Shown one piece after another: positions 25,501-34,369 of a DNA stretch of 64,000 nucleotides. Position 1 is the stretch's first letter; each line of letters begins with the position of its first letter. Source of the DNA: Elioraea sp. (GTDB lineage: Bacteria; Pseudomonadota; Alphaproteobacteria; Acetobacterales; Acetobacteraceae). The stretch covers positions 1 through 64,000 of the forward strand of contig NZ_JALHPR010000008.1 of NCBI RefSeq assembly GCF_022842375.1, in the 5' to 3' direction. The notes under the pieces were generated by a model. It made no database searches. It saw only the letters and a list, made by a program, of their open reading frames with translations, and was not told where the DNA came from. Made by a program: the position numbers and the translations under genes.

Positions 25501-26481
25501 ATGACACTGACACGACGAGCGACCCTTGCTGCCGCAGCCGGCGCGGCTGCCTTCCCGTTCGCCTCGGGGGCGCAGGCAGCATGGCCATCCCGTCAGATCC
25601 GGCTCGTCGTCCCCTTCGCCCCTGGGGGAACAACCGATCTCGTGGCGCGCATCCTTGCCAACCACCTCCAGGAGCAGCTCGGGCAGACGGTGATGGTCGA
25701 CAATCGGCCAGGGGCGGGGGCTGCGCTCGGCTCCCAGCTCGTCGCCGATGCAGCACCGGACGGTTACACCCTGGTCGTCTCGAACGCCGCCTCGCATGCG
25801 GTCGCCCCTGCGCTCTCGCGGCACGTGCGCTACGATCCCGTCAACGGCTTCAGCCATATTGCGCTGATCGCCACCACGTCCCTCGTCGCGGTCGTGAACC
25901 CACAATGGGGGGTGACGAGCATCGCGGACCTGATCCGCGCCGCGCGCGCCGAACCAACGGGGGTCGACTTCGCCGCGGCCGGGGTTGGCACTTCCGGCCA
26001 TCTCGTCGGCCTTCGCTTCGCGCAGCGCACGGGCATCACGCTCAACCACATTCCCTATCGGGGCTCCGGCCCAGCGCTGAATGACCTGATCGCCGGCAAC
26101 CCGAAGCTGATGTTCGACAGCCTCGCCTCGTCGATCGGGCATATCCGCAGCGGCACCTTGCGTGCCATTGCCGTGATGGATGCGCGGCGATCGACGTTTC
26201 TGCCCGATGTGGCATCGATCGCCGAGCAGGGCTTCCCCGACATCACCTCGAACTCATGGTTCGGGATTTCCGGCCCGCGCGGCTTGCCTGAGCCGATCGT
26301 CGAGCGGCTGAACAGGGAGATCCGGGCAGCACTGCAGAACCCGGACCTTCGCCAGCGCTATCGCGACCTGACGGCGGAAATCCCCGACACGACGGCCGCG
26401 CAGTATCTCGCCTTCGTCGAGAGGGAGCGCCAGGTCGTGGCCGACGTCGTGCGGTCAGCGAGCATCAGCGTACCGGACTAG
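25501..26481 (+). CDS. Bug/TctC family tripartite tricarboxylate-type binding protein
   Basis: A 326-residue periplasmic binding protein. The N-terminus is a twin-arginine-like signal (MTLTRRATLAAAAGAAAFPF ... GAQA). The mature region opens WPSRQIRLVVPFAPGGTTDL, the Bug family hallmark, followed by VMVDNRPGAGAALGSQLVA and APDGYTLVV. No tctA or tctB genes accompany it; the only tctA in the window is the remnant at 2488-3039, 23 kb away. Orphan Bug proteins are common and can serve in sensing or pair with a distant permease. It ends the amidase run and converges on the gamma-glutamyltransferase. Confidence 0.93.
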   Translation: MTLTRRATLAAAAGAAAFPFASGAQAAWPSRQIRLVVPFAPGGTTDLVARILANHLQEQLGQTVMVDNRPGAGAALGSQLVADAAPDGYTLVVSNAASHAVAPALSRHVRYDPVNGFSHIALIATTSLVAVVNPQWGVTSIADLIRAARAEPTGVDFAAAGVGTSGHLVGLRFAQRTGITLNHIPYRGSGPALNDLIAGNPKLMFDSLASSIGHIRSGTLRAIAVMDARRSTFLPDVASIAEQGFPDITSNSWFGISGPRGLPEPIVERLNREIRAALQNPDLRQRYRDLTAEIPDTTAAQYLAFVERERQVVADVVRSASISVPD

Positions 26482-26571
26482 CCATTCCTGGGCGGGCAGT
26501 TCCATCCGCTGACGGACCACTCCGCGATTGAGCGTCGGCGGATACTGCTGTTGCTGCGCAGGCCACGCGAC

Positions 26572-28173
26572 TTACGCAACGGCGAAGCCCCCGCTTCCCG
26601 TGCGCGGGTCGCTGCCGCCGCTCCAGGTTCCCGCATCCGCGATCAGGCATTGTGCGCGGCTGAAGGACGGATCGTAGCTGTACGGCCGGTGCTCGACAGC
26701 CAGGCCCGATGCGCGAAGCGCGTCGACGACACGGGCCGAGACCCGCGCCTCCGCCTGGACCGCGCTTCCTTCCGCGTGGATGCGCGGGGCGGCGACCGCT
26801 TCGGCCGCACTCATGCCGAAGTCGATCACGTTCGAGATCGTCTGCGCGACCGATGAGATGATCGCCGACCCGCCCGGCGCGCCCACGGCCATCCACGGCC
26901 TGCCGTTACGGAACAGGATCGACGGCGACATCGCCGTGCCGCGGGCCTTGCCGGGCCTGATGCCGTTGGGGTGATCCGGGTCAGGGTCGAACAGCTTCAT
27001 CGAGTTGTTGTACATGAAGCCGAGCCCGGGCGTGATGACACCGGATGCGGTGGCGAGCGTGTGCGTCAGCGAAACGACATTGCCGGCCGCATCCATCACG
27101 CAAACATGCGTCGTGCCGTGTTCGCGTGGGGGGGCCGCGACATCGTGTGTCGCCGCGCCACGGATCCGCGTGACCGCCGGGTCGATCCTGTCGGCGCCGA
27201 GCACCGTCTCGGCTGAGAACGGAACGAAGAAGGGATCGCCGACGAGATCGTACCGTCCCGCCTGGCCCTCGATGAGCGCGCGCGCGAGCACGCCGAGATG
27301 CGCCGCACTGCCATGCGCCATCGCGCGGAGATCGAAGGCTTCGAGGATTTTCAGGATGGCCAGCACCATGATGCCACCGCAGGGCGGCGGGGCGGTCGCC
27401 ACGGTGATGCCGCGATAGGTGATCGAGACCGACTCCTGAGGCCTGGGCGCGAACCCGCGGAGGTCATCCTTCGTGATCCACGCGTCGTGCTTCTCGAGGT
27501 CGTCGGCGATGCGGGCACCGAGGACGCCGTCATAGAAGCTGCGCCCGCCCTCACGTGCGATCATCTCGAGCGTGTCCGCGAGGCCGGGATTGGGGATCAT
27601 ATCGCCGACGTCATGAAGCGTTCCGTCAGCGCGCAGGTAGAGGTTGCGGCTCTCCTCCGTCGCGGAGACGCGCGCCCGCCCGTCCGCCAGGCCAGGCTGA
27701 GGCCGCCGCGTGAGGAACTCCACCAGGTGCGGCATCACCCAGGTGCCGCTGCGCGCCAATGCCGCCGCAGGGCGCACGAGGTCGGCCCAGGGGCGGGTTC
27801 CGTGCCGCGCGTGCAGTTCGGCAAGGCCCGCAACGGTTCCCGGGACCATGATCGAGCGATAGCCGAGTTCGCTCGAATAGTCGTTGTGGAGTGTCGCGCG
27901 CCCGAACGCGGCACGGCCGCGCGTGTTGCGAAGATACATCGTCGGCGTGCAGCGGCTTCCGGCGCGGGCCTGGAAATCGATGACCTCATGCCGGCCATCG
28001 GCCGTGACGACATGGGCCGTTCCCATGCCGCCGATGCCGCACATGAACGGATCGTCGATCTCCTGGGCGAAGGCGGTGGCGATGGCCGCATCGAACGCAT
28101 TCCCGCCCGCCTCGAGGACACAGGCCCCGATCTCGCACGCCCGCGGCTGCGGCGCGACAACAGCACCCTTCAT
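26572..28173 (-). CDS. gamma-glutamyltransferase family protein
   Basis: A 533-residue Ntn-hydrolase of the gamma-glutamyltranspeptidase family, which cleaves gamma-glutamyl amides such as glutathione or related acylated amines after self-cleavage. The predicted cleavage site/nucleophile is Thr354 in EHGTTHVCVMD, and GAPGGSAIISSVAQ is the other key block. The large-subunit region contains CGIGGMGTAHVV and PPPCGGIMVLA. No signal peptide is visible from the ATG at 28173, unlike periplasmic Ggt, so a cytosolic role as in cephalosporin-acylase-like members is likely. The upstream in-frame extension to 28323 would overlap the Gre-like gene and lacks similarity. Confidence 0.88.
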   Translation of the reverse strand: MKGAVVAPQPRACEIGACVLEAGGNAFDAAIATAFAQEIDDPFMCGIGGMGTAHVVTADGRHEVIDFQARAGSRCTPTMYLRNTRGRAAFGRATLHNDYSSELGYRSIMVPGTVAGLAELHARHGTRPWADLVRPAAALARSGTWVMPHLVEFLTRRPQPGLADGRARVSATEESRNLYLRADGTLHDVGDMIPNPGLADTLEMIAREGGRSFYDGVLGARIADDLEKHDAWITKDDLRGFAPRPQESVSITYRGITVATAPPPCGGIMVLAILKILEAFDLRAMAHGSAAHLGVLARALIEGQAGRYDLVGDPFFVPFSAETVLGADRIDPAVTRIRGAATHDVAAPPREHGTTHVCVMDAAGNVVSLTHTLATASGVITPGLGFMYNNSMKLFDPDPDHPNGIRPGKARGTAMSPSILFRNGRPWMAVGAPGGSAIISSVAQTISNVIDFGMSAAEAVAAPRIHAEGSAVQAEARVSARVVDALRASGLAVEHRPYSYDPSFSRAQCLIADAGTWSGGSDPRTGSGGFAVA

Positions 28174-28255
28174 CGTTTCGTCCCCGACCGTGATCCCGCT
28201 CCGATACGAGCGATCCTGCGCGTCGCCTGGCACGCGTACAAGGTGGACAGTTGGT

Positions 28256-28741
28256 TCACTGCTGATTGCGAACAGCCAGCACCACCAGCGGAACGTCGCG
28301 GCCCGCGAGCGGCACCGTGACATCGTCGCCCATGCCGCTGCCGATCAGGGCAGCGGCAACCGGTGCCCGCCATCCGATGAGCCCGCGCGTTGGATCTGCT
28401 TCATCATCGCCGACGATGTGCAGTACGACTTGGCCGCGGCCGGGCCACGCCACGGTCACCTGCGAGCCGAAGCCAACCTCGTGCGGGTCGGCAGGCGGCG
28501 CAGTGATGCGCGCGGTGGCGAGGCGTGCGGTCCAGTATCTGCGCTCGCGATGCAGGCGATCCGCGTCGGCCCGTTCCGGCAACCCGCCCTCGTCGGCGAG
28601 GCGACGCTCGATCGCATCGAGGGCGGTCACGATCCGGGTGTGGCCCTCAGCCGTGACGGGGTTGGGGCCCGGCGGCACCGGGATCTCGGGCAGCTGGCCT
28701 GGCACCTCGCCATCGGGTTCGCGGACGAACGCCTTGCTCAT
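28256..28741 (-). CDS. GreA/GreB-like protein
   Basis: A 161-residue protein with an N-terminal helical segment (ALDAIERRLADEG ... LHRERRYWTARLATARI) and a C-terminal FKBP-like half (VGFGSQVTVAW, VVLHIVGDDEADPTRGLIGW, APVAAALIGSGMGD). This layout is that of GreA/GreB transcript-cleavage factors, including the typical IVGxxEADP and SPLAxALxGKxxGD-like blocks. The two acidic residues at the tip of the Gre coiled coil are not obvious, so it may be an Rnk- or Gre-like binder of RNA polymerase rather than a cleavage factor. The ATG at 28741 lies 4 nt after the IclR stop, so the two form an operon. Confidence 0.8.
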   Translation of the reverse strand: MSKAFVREPDGEVPGQLPEIPVPPGPNPVTAEGHTRIVTALDAIERRLADEGGLPERADADRLHRERRYWTARLATARITAPPADPHEVGFGSQVTVAWPGRGQVVLHIVGDDEADPTRGLIGWRAPVAAALIGSGMGDDVTVPLAGRDVPLVVLAVRNQQ

Positions 28742-28745
28742 CGCT

Positions 28746-29561
28746 CTACGCCATTGGCATCGGATGGAACTCGCTCGTGCCCGAGATTGCCCTGGCGGCG
28801 TCGACAATGGTCGGTCCGAGCTTCAGCGCGAGCTCCGCCCCCGTCCAGTCAGCGATCGAGACCGAGATGTTGATTGCGGCGGTGCTTCTGCCGTCGGCAT
28901 TGCGCACGGGCGCGGCGAGCGAGATGTCACCGATCGACGTCTCCTGCTCGGTCAGCGCAAAGCCCTGCGCTCTCGCCTTGCGGATCTCAGCCATGATCGC
29001 GTCGGGTGACGTCCTGGTGTGCCCGGTATAGGCGACAAGCTTCGAGCGATCGAGAACGGCCAGCACCTCGTCATCGGTCAGGGTGGACAGGATGGCCCGG
29101 CCGCTCGCCGAGCAGAACGCAGGCCGGCGCATGCCGAGCACGACGTCCACCGTGACGGCCCGCCGACCGGGATAGCGCACGACGTAGATGACATCGGTAT
29201 CGTCCAGCACCGTCATGTTGACCGTGGCGTCGAGCGACTTGTTCAGCTCGTAGAGCTGGTGGCGTGCGCGGGCGACGATCGGGTCGGTGCGCAGATAGAT
29301 CATTCCGAGGCTCATGACCTTGGGCGAGATCGTGTAGCGCCGCGCCTTGCTGTCCTTGTGCAGGTAGCCGAGGGCCGCGAGGGTGTATGTGAAGCGCTGC
29401 GCCGCGCTCTTGTCCAACCCTGTCAGCTCGGCGATTTCGGTCAGGCTCAGGCTGCGCCCGCCCAACTCGAAGGCCCGCAGGATCCGGAACGCCTTCTCGA
29501 CCGAGGACACGAACCAGGCCGGTTCCGCCGTTGCCGCCTTCGCGTTGAGCATGTCGTCCAT
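28746..29561 (-). CDS. IclR family transcriptional regulator
   Basis: A 271-residue regulator. The winged helix-turn-helix lies in the first about 85 residues (LSLTEIAELTGLDKSAAQRF, then LAALGYLHKD). The C-terminal effector domain has RYPGRRAVTVDV, PAFCSASGRAILS and FALTEQETSIGDISLAAPVR. The ATG at 29561 gives the normal IclR length. It is divergent from the hydratase-like/SucCD-like/HcnABC-like operon, and a dyad in the shared spacer is the probable operator. The effector is likely an aromatic or aliphatic acid or its CoA ester. Confidence 0.93.
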   Translation of the reverse strand: MDDMLNAKAATAEPAWFVSSVEKAFRILRAFELGGRSLSLTEIAELTGLDKSAAQRFTYTLAALGYLHKDSKARRYTISPKVMSLGMIYLRTDPIVARARHQLYELNKSLDATVNMTVLDDTDVIYVVRYPGRRAVTVDVVLGMRRPAFCSASGRAILSTLTDDEVLAVLDRSKLVAYTGHTRTSPDAIMAEIRKARAQGFALTEQETSIGDISLAAPVRNADGRSTAAINISVSIADWTGAELALKLGPTIVDAARAISGTSEFHPMPMA

Positions 29562-29653
29562 CGTCCGCTGAAACCCTCGCTCCGCTCTGGTCACCGAGGC
29601 CAGGGCATTCACCAAACTATGCGCTTGACATGACCACCATGCTGCGAATGATA

Positions 29654-29681
29654 TTGCATACCGATAACGTGGCTTGCAATA
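29654..29681. promoter_or_regulatory. dyad in IclR/operon divergent promoter, candidate IclR operator
   Basis: ATTGCA (29654-29659) and TGCAAT (29676-29681) form a 6-bp inverted repeat with a 16-nt spacer in the divergent region (29562-29702) between iclR and the hydratase-like gene. The dyad contains CATACCGATA at 29658-29667, which recurs exactly at 38580-38589 upstream of the second hydratase-like gene. IclR proteins usually bind short palindromes next to their own divergent promoters. Confidence 0.5.
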
Positions 29682-29702
29682 ACTACAAGTAAGCCCTCGC
29701 AG

Positions 29703-30596
29703 ATGGGACACATCATGAGCCAGACAGCCCCGCCGTCAGTACCCGGTAACGCTGGCGCCCAGGTCGAGCAAGCGGCAGATGCGCGCCTCGGCTACGATGT
29801 GTCCGACGGCATTGCCACCATCACCATTCGGCGCGCCGAGAAGCTGAACGCGCTTCTGCCCGACATGATCCTCGTCATGGCTGACCTGATCGAGTGCGCG
29901 CGGCGCGACGCGAAGGTGCGCGCGGTCGTGCTGCGTGGCGAGGGTAGCAGCTTCTGCGCGGGCGATGACCTCCATCCCGAGGATCGGTTCAAGTACGGAC
30001 CGCCCGACATGCACACGCGACTCAAGATGGGCTACCCCCGTCTCGTCAGCGACATCATGCAGCTGCGCAAGCCCGTGGTCGCAATGATGCGCGGCTATGC
30101 TGCCGGGGCGGGATTCGATCTCGCCCTCGCGTGCGACTTCCGGATCGCGGCACCCGACACGCGCATGGCCGCGATCTATGTCAGGCGTGGGCTCGGTGGC
30201 GGCGCGACCTACCTGCTGCCGCGCTTCGTCGGCCTCGGCAAGGCGACCGAGCTGCTGCTGCTCGGTGGCTGGATCGATGCCGAGGAGGCGCTGCGCCTGC
30301 ACCTCCTGACACGCGTCGTGCCGGAGGAGCAGCTCGAGGCCGAGACCTACGCGCTGGCGGGAAAGCTCGCGAAGGGACCGACACAGGCGATCGGCGCGAT
30401 CAAGAACGCACGCAACCAGGGGCTCGGGCTCGATCCCGTCAAGGGCCTGGAGGCGCAGATCCTCTGCAATGTCGAGCTCATGTTCCATCGCGATGCGCGC
30501 GAGGGGCCGCGCGCCTTCCTGCAGAAGCGCGAGCCCAATTTCACCGCCGAATGGATCGACCTCCAGTACGACGCGGTCGATGCCGACTATCGCTAG
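29703..30596 (+). CDS. enoyl-CoA hydratase/isomerase (crotonase) family protein
   Basis: A 297-residue crotonase-fold protein acting on an acyl-CoA thioester. Family blocks are ITIRRAEKLNALLPDMILVM, LRGEGSSFCAGDDLHPE (oxyanion hole) and MRGYAAGAGFDLALACDFRI. The two catalytic glutamates of classical hydratase appear replaced: Asp in GFDLAL and a non-acidic residue in MAAIYVRRGLGGG. Simple crotonyl-CoA hydration is therefore doubtful; isomerase, hydrolase or lyase chemistry is possible. The start is ATG 29703 or ATG 29715. It leads an operon with SucC-like, SucD-like and oxidoreductase genes, divergent from iclR. Confidence 0.88.
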   Translation: MGHIMSQTAPPSVPGNAGAQVEQAADARLGYDVSDGIATITIRRAEKLNALLPDMILVMADLIECARRDAKVRAVVLRGEGSSFCAGDDLHPEDRFKYGPPDMHTRLKMGYPRLVSDIMQLRKPVVAMMRGYAAGAGFDLALACDFRIAAPDTRMAAIYVRRGLGGGATYLLPRFVGLGKATELLLLGGWIDAEEALRLHLLTRVVPEEQLEAETYALAGKLAKGPTQAIGAIKNARNQGLGLDPVKGLEAQILCNVELMFHRDAREGPRAFLQKREPNFTAEWIDLQYDAVDADYR

Positions 30597-30647
30597 CCGA
30601 GGTTCGTTCCTGCGTCGCAATCGTTGCGGGAGACGCCAGGCGTGATC

Positions 30648-31772
30648 ATGCTGCTTGAGCATGAAGGCAAGGCAATCCTTGCCTCGTGCGGCATCGCCAT
30701 TCCCAAGGGCGGCCTCTACCGCTCCCTTCCCGACACGCTCGACGGCGAACTGATCGTCAAGGCACAGGTGTTCGCCGGCGGTCGCGGCAAGGCAGGCGGA
30801 ATCCGCGCCGCGACGGGGAGGGCACAAGCGCTCCGCATGGCGGAGGAGATCGCCGCGAAGCCGCTTGCCGGCGCGCGTGTCGAGGACGTGTACGTCGAGC
30901 ACAGGCTCGCGATCGCCCACGAATACTACCTCGCAGCGATCGTCGATCGCGATCTCGGCATGCCGGTACTCATGGCCTCGGCTGACGGTGGCATGGACAT
31001 CGAGGCCGTGCCGCACGACCGCCTGATGCGGCAAAGTGTTGACCCGCTGCTGGGCCTCGAACCCTTCATGGTCGATCGGCTCGTCAGGGGGCTCGGCTTG
31101 GCAGGCGATCAGGCAACGGCCTTCGCGCGCCTGGTCGAGCAGGTCTATCGCGGCCTGATCGCGAACGATGCCGAACTGATCGAGATCAACCCGCTGGTGC
31201 TGACGAAGGACGGCGCCTTCGTGGCGGCCGACGCCAAGGTCGTGCTCGACGAGGATGCGGCGTTCCGCCACCCCGGCCGCCGCGCGCAGCCGGAGGGCAC
31301 CGCATTCGAGCACGCAGCGCGCGCGCTCGCGGTCATCGGCGTCGAGATCGGCCCGGCCGGTGGCGTTGCCGCGATCATGAACGGGGCGGGGCTGACGATG
31401 GCGACGCTCGACGAGATCATTGCACTCGAAGGCCCGGTCTCCGGCGTGGTCGAGTTGCACGGCGCAACCATGCAGGGGGGGGACCGCATCGCCGACGTGA
31501 TCGCATGCGTGCTGGAGCACCTCGATCCGGCAGTGATCATGGTGAACATCCACTTCCAGTTCCGCAGCCTGGAGACGATCGCCGAAGGCGTCCTGAAGGC
31601 GATGGACCGCCTGCCGCTCCTCACGCCCGATCGACTTGTGCTGCGCCTTCGCGGCGAGAAGGAAGCCGAGGCGCGCGCCATGCTCGCCGACCGAGGCCTG
31701 ACCGTCATCCGCGATTTCGGCCCGGCATGCGTCGAGGCGGTGAGACTGACCCGCCCCGCGACCGCCGCCTGA
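30648..31772 (+). CDS. ADP-forming acyl-CoA ligase beta subunit, SucC-like
   Basis: An ATP-grasp subunit of 374 residues resembling succinyl-CoA synthetase beta or malate-CoA ligase MtkA. It starts MLLEHEGKAILASCGIAIP. VKAQVFAGGRGKAGG (nucleotide loop), ELIEINPLVL (metal site) and GGVAAIMNGAGLTMAT (CoA/phosphate region) are the hallmarks. ATG 30648 is used; GTG 30642 has better spacing to GGGAG at 30628-30632 and would add two residues. The SucD-like gene follows 11 nt later. The setting with a crotonase and amine/amino-acid oxidoreductases suggests a dedicated acid in a catabolic pathway rather than the TCA-cycle enzyme. Confidence 0.88.
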   Translation: MLLEHEGKAILASCGIAIPKGGLYRSLPDTLDGELIVKAQVFAGGRGKAGGIRAATGRAQALRMAEEIAAKPLAGARVEDVYVEHRLAIAHEYYLAAIVDRDLGMPVLMASADGGMDIEAVPHDRLMRQSVDPLLGLEPFMVDRLVRGLGLAGDQATAFARLVEQVYRGLIANDAELIEINPLVLTKDGAFVAADAKVVLDEDAAFRHPGRRAQPEGTAFEHAARALAVIGVEIGPAGGVAAIMNGAGLTMATLDEIIALEGPVSGVVELHGATMQGGDRIADVIACVLEHLDPAVIMVNIHFQFRSLETIAEGVLKAMDRLPLLTPDRLVLRLRGEKEAEARAMLADRGLTVIRDFGPACVEAVRLTRPATAA

Positions 31773-31783
31773 GGACAGCACCG

Positions 31784-32662
31784 TTGGCAATCATCGTCGA
31801 CACCTCCTCGCGGATCCTGATCCAGGGCATCACCGGGCCCACAGGTCGCAGCTATGCCGAGCGCATGGTCCGTGATGGCACGCCGCTCGTCGGCGGCGTC
31901 GCACCAGGCCGGCAGGGACAGACTGTTGCCGGCGTTCCCGTGTTCGACAGCGTCGAGGACGCGGTGGCCGCGACCGGGGCGGATGCCGCGCTGAGTGCGG
32001 TGCGCAGCACGCTCGCGATGGGTGCTGCCCTCGAAGCGCTGTCGGCGGGCATCCGCACCCTCGTCGTCTATACCGAGAACGTTCCGCTGCATGACGCCAT
32101 CCGGATGCGCGCCTATGCGCGGGCACGCGGGGCGCGCCTGCTCGGCCCCAACTCGGCCGGCGTGATCAGCCCAGGGCGCGCCAACCTGGCTGACCTGAAC
32201 GACAGCAACCTGCGGCCAGGACGGATCGGGATCGTTTCGAAAAGCGGCACGTTAACCTACGAGGTGATCGACGACCTCCAGGCCTGCGGCTTCGGCGAGA
32301 GCAGCGTCGTCTGCCTCGGCGGCGATCCGGTGATCGGCACGACCTATGCGGATGTCCTGCCGTTGTTCGAAGCCGATGCCGAGACCGATCTCGTGGTGCT
32401 GATCGGCGAGCCCGGCGGGCGCCTGGAATACGAGGCGATCTCGGCGATGCGGGGCATGACGAAACCGGTCGTCGCCTACATCGCGGCGCAGAACGCACCA
32501 CCCGAGAAGCGGATGGGCCATGCCGGCGCGATCTACGACAGCGGCGACACATCGGCCGCCGCCAAGCTCGCGGCCTTCCGTGCGGCAGGTTGCGAGGCGG
32601 TCGGACGGGTGACCGAGGTCGCCGCCGCGGTCGAACGGGCACTGCGACGCGCCGCGGCGTGA
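31784..32662 (+). CDS. ADP-forming acyl-CoA ligase alpha subunit, SucD-like
   Basis: A 292-residue alpha subunit. ILIQGITGPTGRSYAERM is the CoA-binding N-terminus, LLGPNSAGVISPG and GIVSKSGTLTYEVIDDL are conserved, and the phospho-histidine site is KRMGHAGAIYDSG. A TTG start at 31784 is chosen because GAGGA stands 8 nt upstream and the resulting protein matches the family length. Longer frames would run deep into the SucC-like gene. With the SucC-like protein it should form an acid + CoA + ATP ligase releasing ADP and phosphate. Confidence 0.9.
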   Translation: MAIIVDTSSRILIQGITGPTGRSYAERMVRDGTPLVGGVAPGRQGQTVAGVPVFDSVEDAVAATGADAALSAVRSTLAMGAALEALSAGIRTLVVYTENVPLHDAIRMRAYARARGARLLGPNSAGVISPGRANLADLNDSNLRPGRIGIVSKSGTLTYEVIDDLQACGFGESSVVCLGGDPVIGTTYADVLPLFEADAETDLVVLIGEPGGRLEYEAISAMRGMTKPVVAYIAAQNAPPEKRMGHAGAIYDSGDTSAAAKLAAFRAAGCEAVGRVTEVAAAVERALRRAAA

Positions 32663-32694
32663 CCGGGCCGCCCGGCATCGGGGAGGCACGGCAG

Positions 32695-33009
32695 ATGAGG
32701 GAGACGGTCGTGGCGTCACCGATGCTGTTCCGCGTCGCGTCGTTCGACACGCCCGTTGTCAACCTCACGGTGGATGGCAGGTCGATCCAGGCAAGGCGCG
32801 GTGAAAGCGTTCTGGCGGCCATGCTCAGCCATGGCGGCCATGTGCGCCGGCATGAGCATGGCGGCGCGCCGCGTGCGAGCTTCTGCCTGATGGGCGCGTG
32901 CCAGGATTGCTGGGTCTGGATTGGGGCGGGCGAAAGGGCCCGCGCCTGCACGACGCCGGTGGCGGACGGGATGGAGGTCTCGACCTCGCCGACTGTCCAC
33001 GGTGGCTAG
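32695..33009 (+). CDS. (2Fe-2S)-binding protein, HcnA/opine-dehydrogenase gamma-like
   Basis: A 104-residue plant-type ferredoxin-like protein. The cluster ligands are in FCLMGACQDCWVW and ARACTTPVADG, spacing as in HcnA and the small subunits of opine and D-hydroxyproline dehydrogenases. The N-terminal LTVDGRSIQARRGESVLAAM segment is the typical beta-grasp start. GGGAGG lies about 8 nt before the ATG. The next gene starts 8 nt inside its end, so the three oxidoreductase subunits are translationally coupled. Confidence 0.9.
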   Translation: MRETVVASPMLFRVASFDTPVVNLTVDGRSIQARRGESVLAAMLSHGGHVRRHEHGGAPRASFCLMGACQDCWVWIGAGERARACTTPVADGMEVSTSPTVHGG

Positions 33010-34369
33010 GGTCGTCGTCATCGGGGCGGGGCCGGCGGGCATTGCTGCCGCCGAGGTGCTGTCGCGCGCCTCGGTCGAGGTCGCGGTGATCGACGAAGCG
33101 CCGCGAGCCGGAGGCCAGTATCATCGCGCCCCTGCGCCGGGGCTCGCGCTCGACATGCGCCGGCTGCTCGGTACCGGCTATGCCGCCTACGAAACATTCC
33201 ACAACGACGCAGCGTCAGTCTGTTCCAGGGTCGATTACCGGCCCGGCACGCTGGCCTGGGGCGTGCACGGCGGGGCCGTTCACCTCGCCTCACGCGGCGC
33301 CGCGAAGGCGCTCGGCTACGACGCGCTCGTGCTGGCGACGGGCGCGACTGATCGCATCATGCCTGTGCCGGGATGGACGCTGCCTGGCGTGTTCACGCTG
33401 GGCGGCGCCCAGGCGCTGCTCAAGGACCAGGGCTGCCTGATCGGGCGGCGCGTCGTCGTGTGCGGCAGCTCGCCGCTGCTCTATCTCGCCGCCGTGCAGT
33501 ACCTGCGGGCCGGCGGCGAGATCGCGGCGGTGATCGATACCACCCGCTTCGCGGACAAGCTGCGTGCCTTGCCCGACATGCTCGCCGCGCCACGCGTGCT
33601 GCGTGACGGGCTGCACCACATGGCCGCGCTGAAGCGGCGTGGTGTCAGGATCATCCACGGCGCCACGATCGACGCATTCGAGGGCGAGGAACGCGTCGGC
33701 GCGGTCGTCTGCACCCCGCCGAACAGGATGCCGCTGCGCATCGCCTGCGACGCCGTCGCCTATGGGCATGGCCTTCGGCCCGAGACGCAGCTTGCTGAAC
33801 TCGCTGGATGCGCACTGCGTTTCGATGCCGCGCAACGGACCCATGTGCCGGAGACCGACCTCGATGGCCGTGCAGGGCAGGGGGTCTATGTCGCCGGAGA
33901 TGGCGGCACGATCGGCGGTGGACAGGCTGCTGCCGTGTCTGGCCGGCTGGCCGCTGCGGCCGCGCTGAGCGATCTCGGCGCGACGACCAACGACGTCGAT
34001 CTCGAAGCAGGGCGCAGGATGCTGCAACGGCTGCGGCGCTTCCAGCGAGGGCTTGCGACGGCGTTCCGCTGGCCGGGAGAACGAGCCGGGCAGCTGGACG
34101 ACGCCGTGATCCTGTGTCGATGCGAGAACGTCACCATGGGCGAGGTCCGCGCCGCCATCGCTCTCGAGGACGGTGCGGCCGAGGTTAACCGCATCAAGGC
34201 AGCGACCCGCTGCGGCATGGGCCGGTGCCAGGGGCGGTTCTGCGGTCCCGGCCTGGCGGAGGTGGCGGCAATCAGCGCGCAGCACCCCGGCAGCGAACGC
34301 GATCGGCTGCGTGTTCAGGCCCCGATCAAGCCCTTGCCCATCGCGCTCGCCGAGGATGTCGTCCCGTGA
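33002..34369 (+). CDS. FAD/NAD(P)-binding oxidoreductase subunit, HcnB/OoxA-like
   Basis: A 455-residue flavoprotein starting at GTG 33002. RVVVIGAGPAGIAAAEVL is the FAD-binding loop, RAGGQYHR follows as in HcnB and sarcosine oxidase alpha, LVLATGATDRIMPVPGWTLP and GQGVYVAGDGGTIGG complete the two-dinucleotide fold. The C-terminus carries a BFD-like cysteine set, CRCENVTMGE ... TRCGMGRCQGRFCGP, for another iron-sulphur centre. It is expected to form a heterotrimer with the neighbours, transferring electrons from the substrate-oxidising subunit. Confidence 0.9.
   Translation: MARVVVIGAGPAGIAAAEVLSRASVEVAVIDEAPRAGGQYHRAPAPGLALDMRRLLGTGYAAYETFHNDAASVCSRVDYRPGTLAWGVHGGAVHLASRGAAKALGYDALVLATGATDRIMPVPGWTLPGVFTLGGAQALLKDQGCLIGRRVVVCGSSPLLYLAAVQYLRAGGEIAAVIDTTRFADKLRALPDMLAAPRVLRDGLHHMAALKRRGVRIIHGATIDAFEGEERVGAVVCTPPNRMPLRIACDAVAYGHGLRPETQLAELAGCALRFDAAQRTHVPETDLDGRAGQGVYVAGDGGTIGGGQAAAVSGRLAAAAALSDLGATTNDVDLEAGRRMLQRLRRFQRGLATAFRWPGERAGQLDDAVILCRCENVTMGEVRAAIALEDGAAEVNRIKAATRCGMGRCQGRFCGPGLAEVAAISAQHPGSERDRLRVQAPIKPLPIALAEDVVP

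Noticed and set aside
29736-31790. Antisense open frame opposite the hydratase-like and SucC-like genes
   Set aside because: The plus strand carries recognisable crotonase and ATP-grasp motifs; the antisense translation has none.
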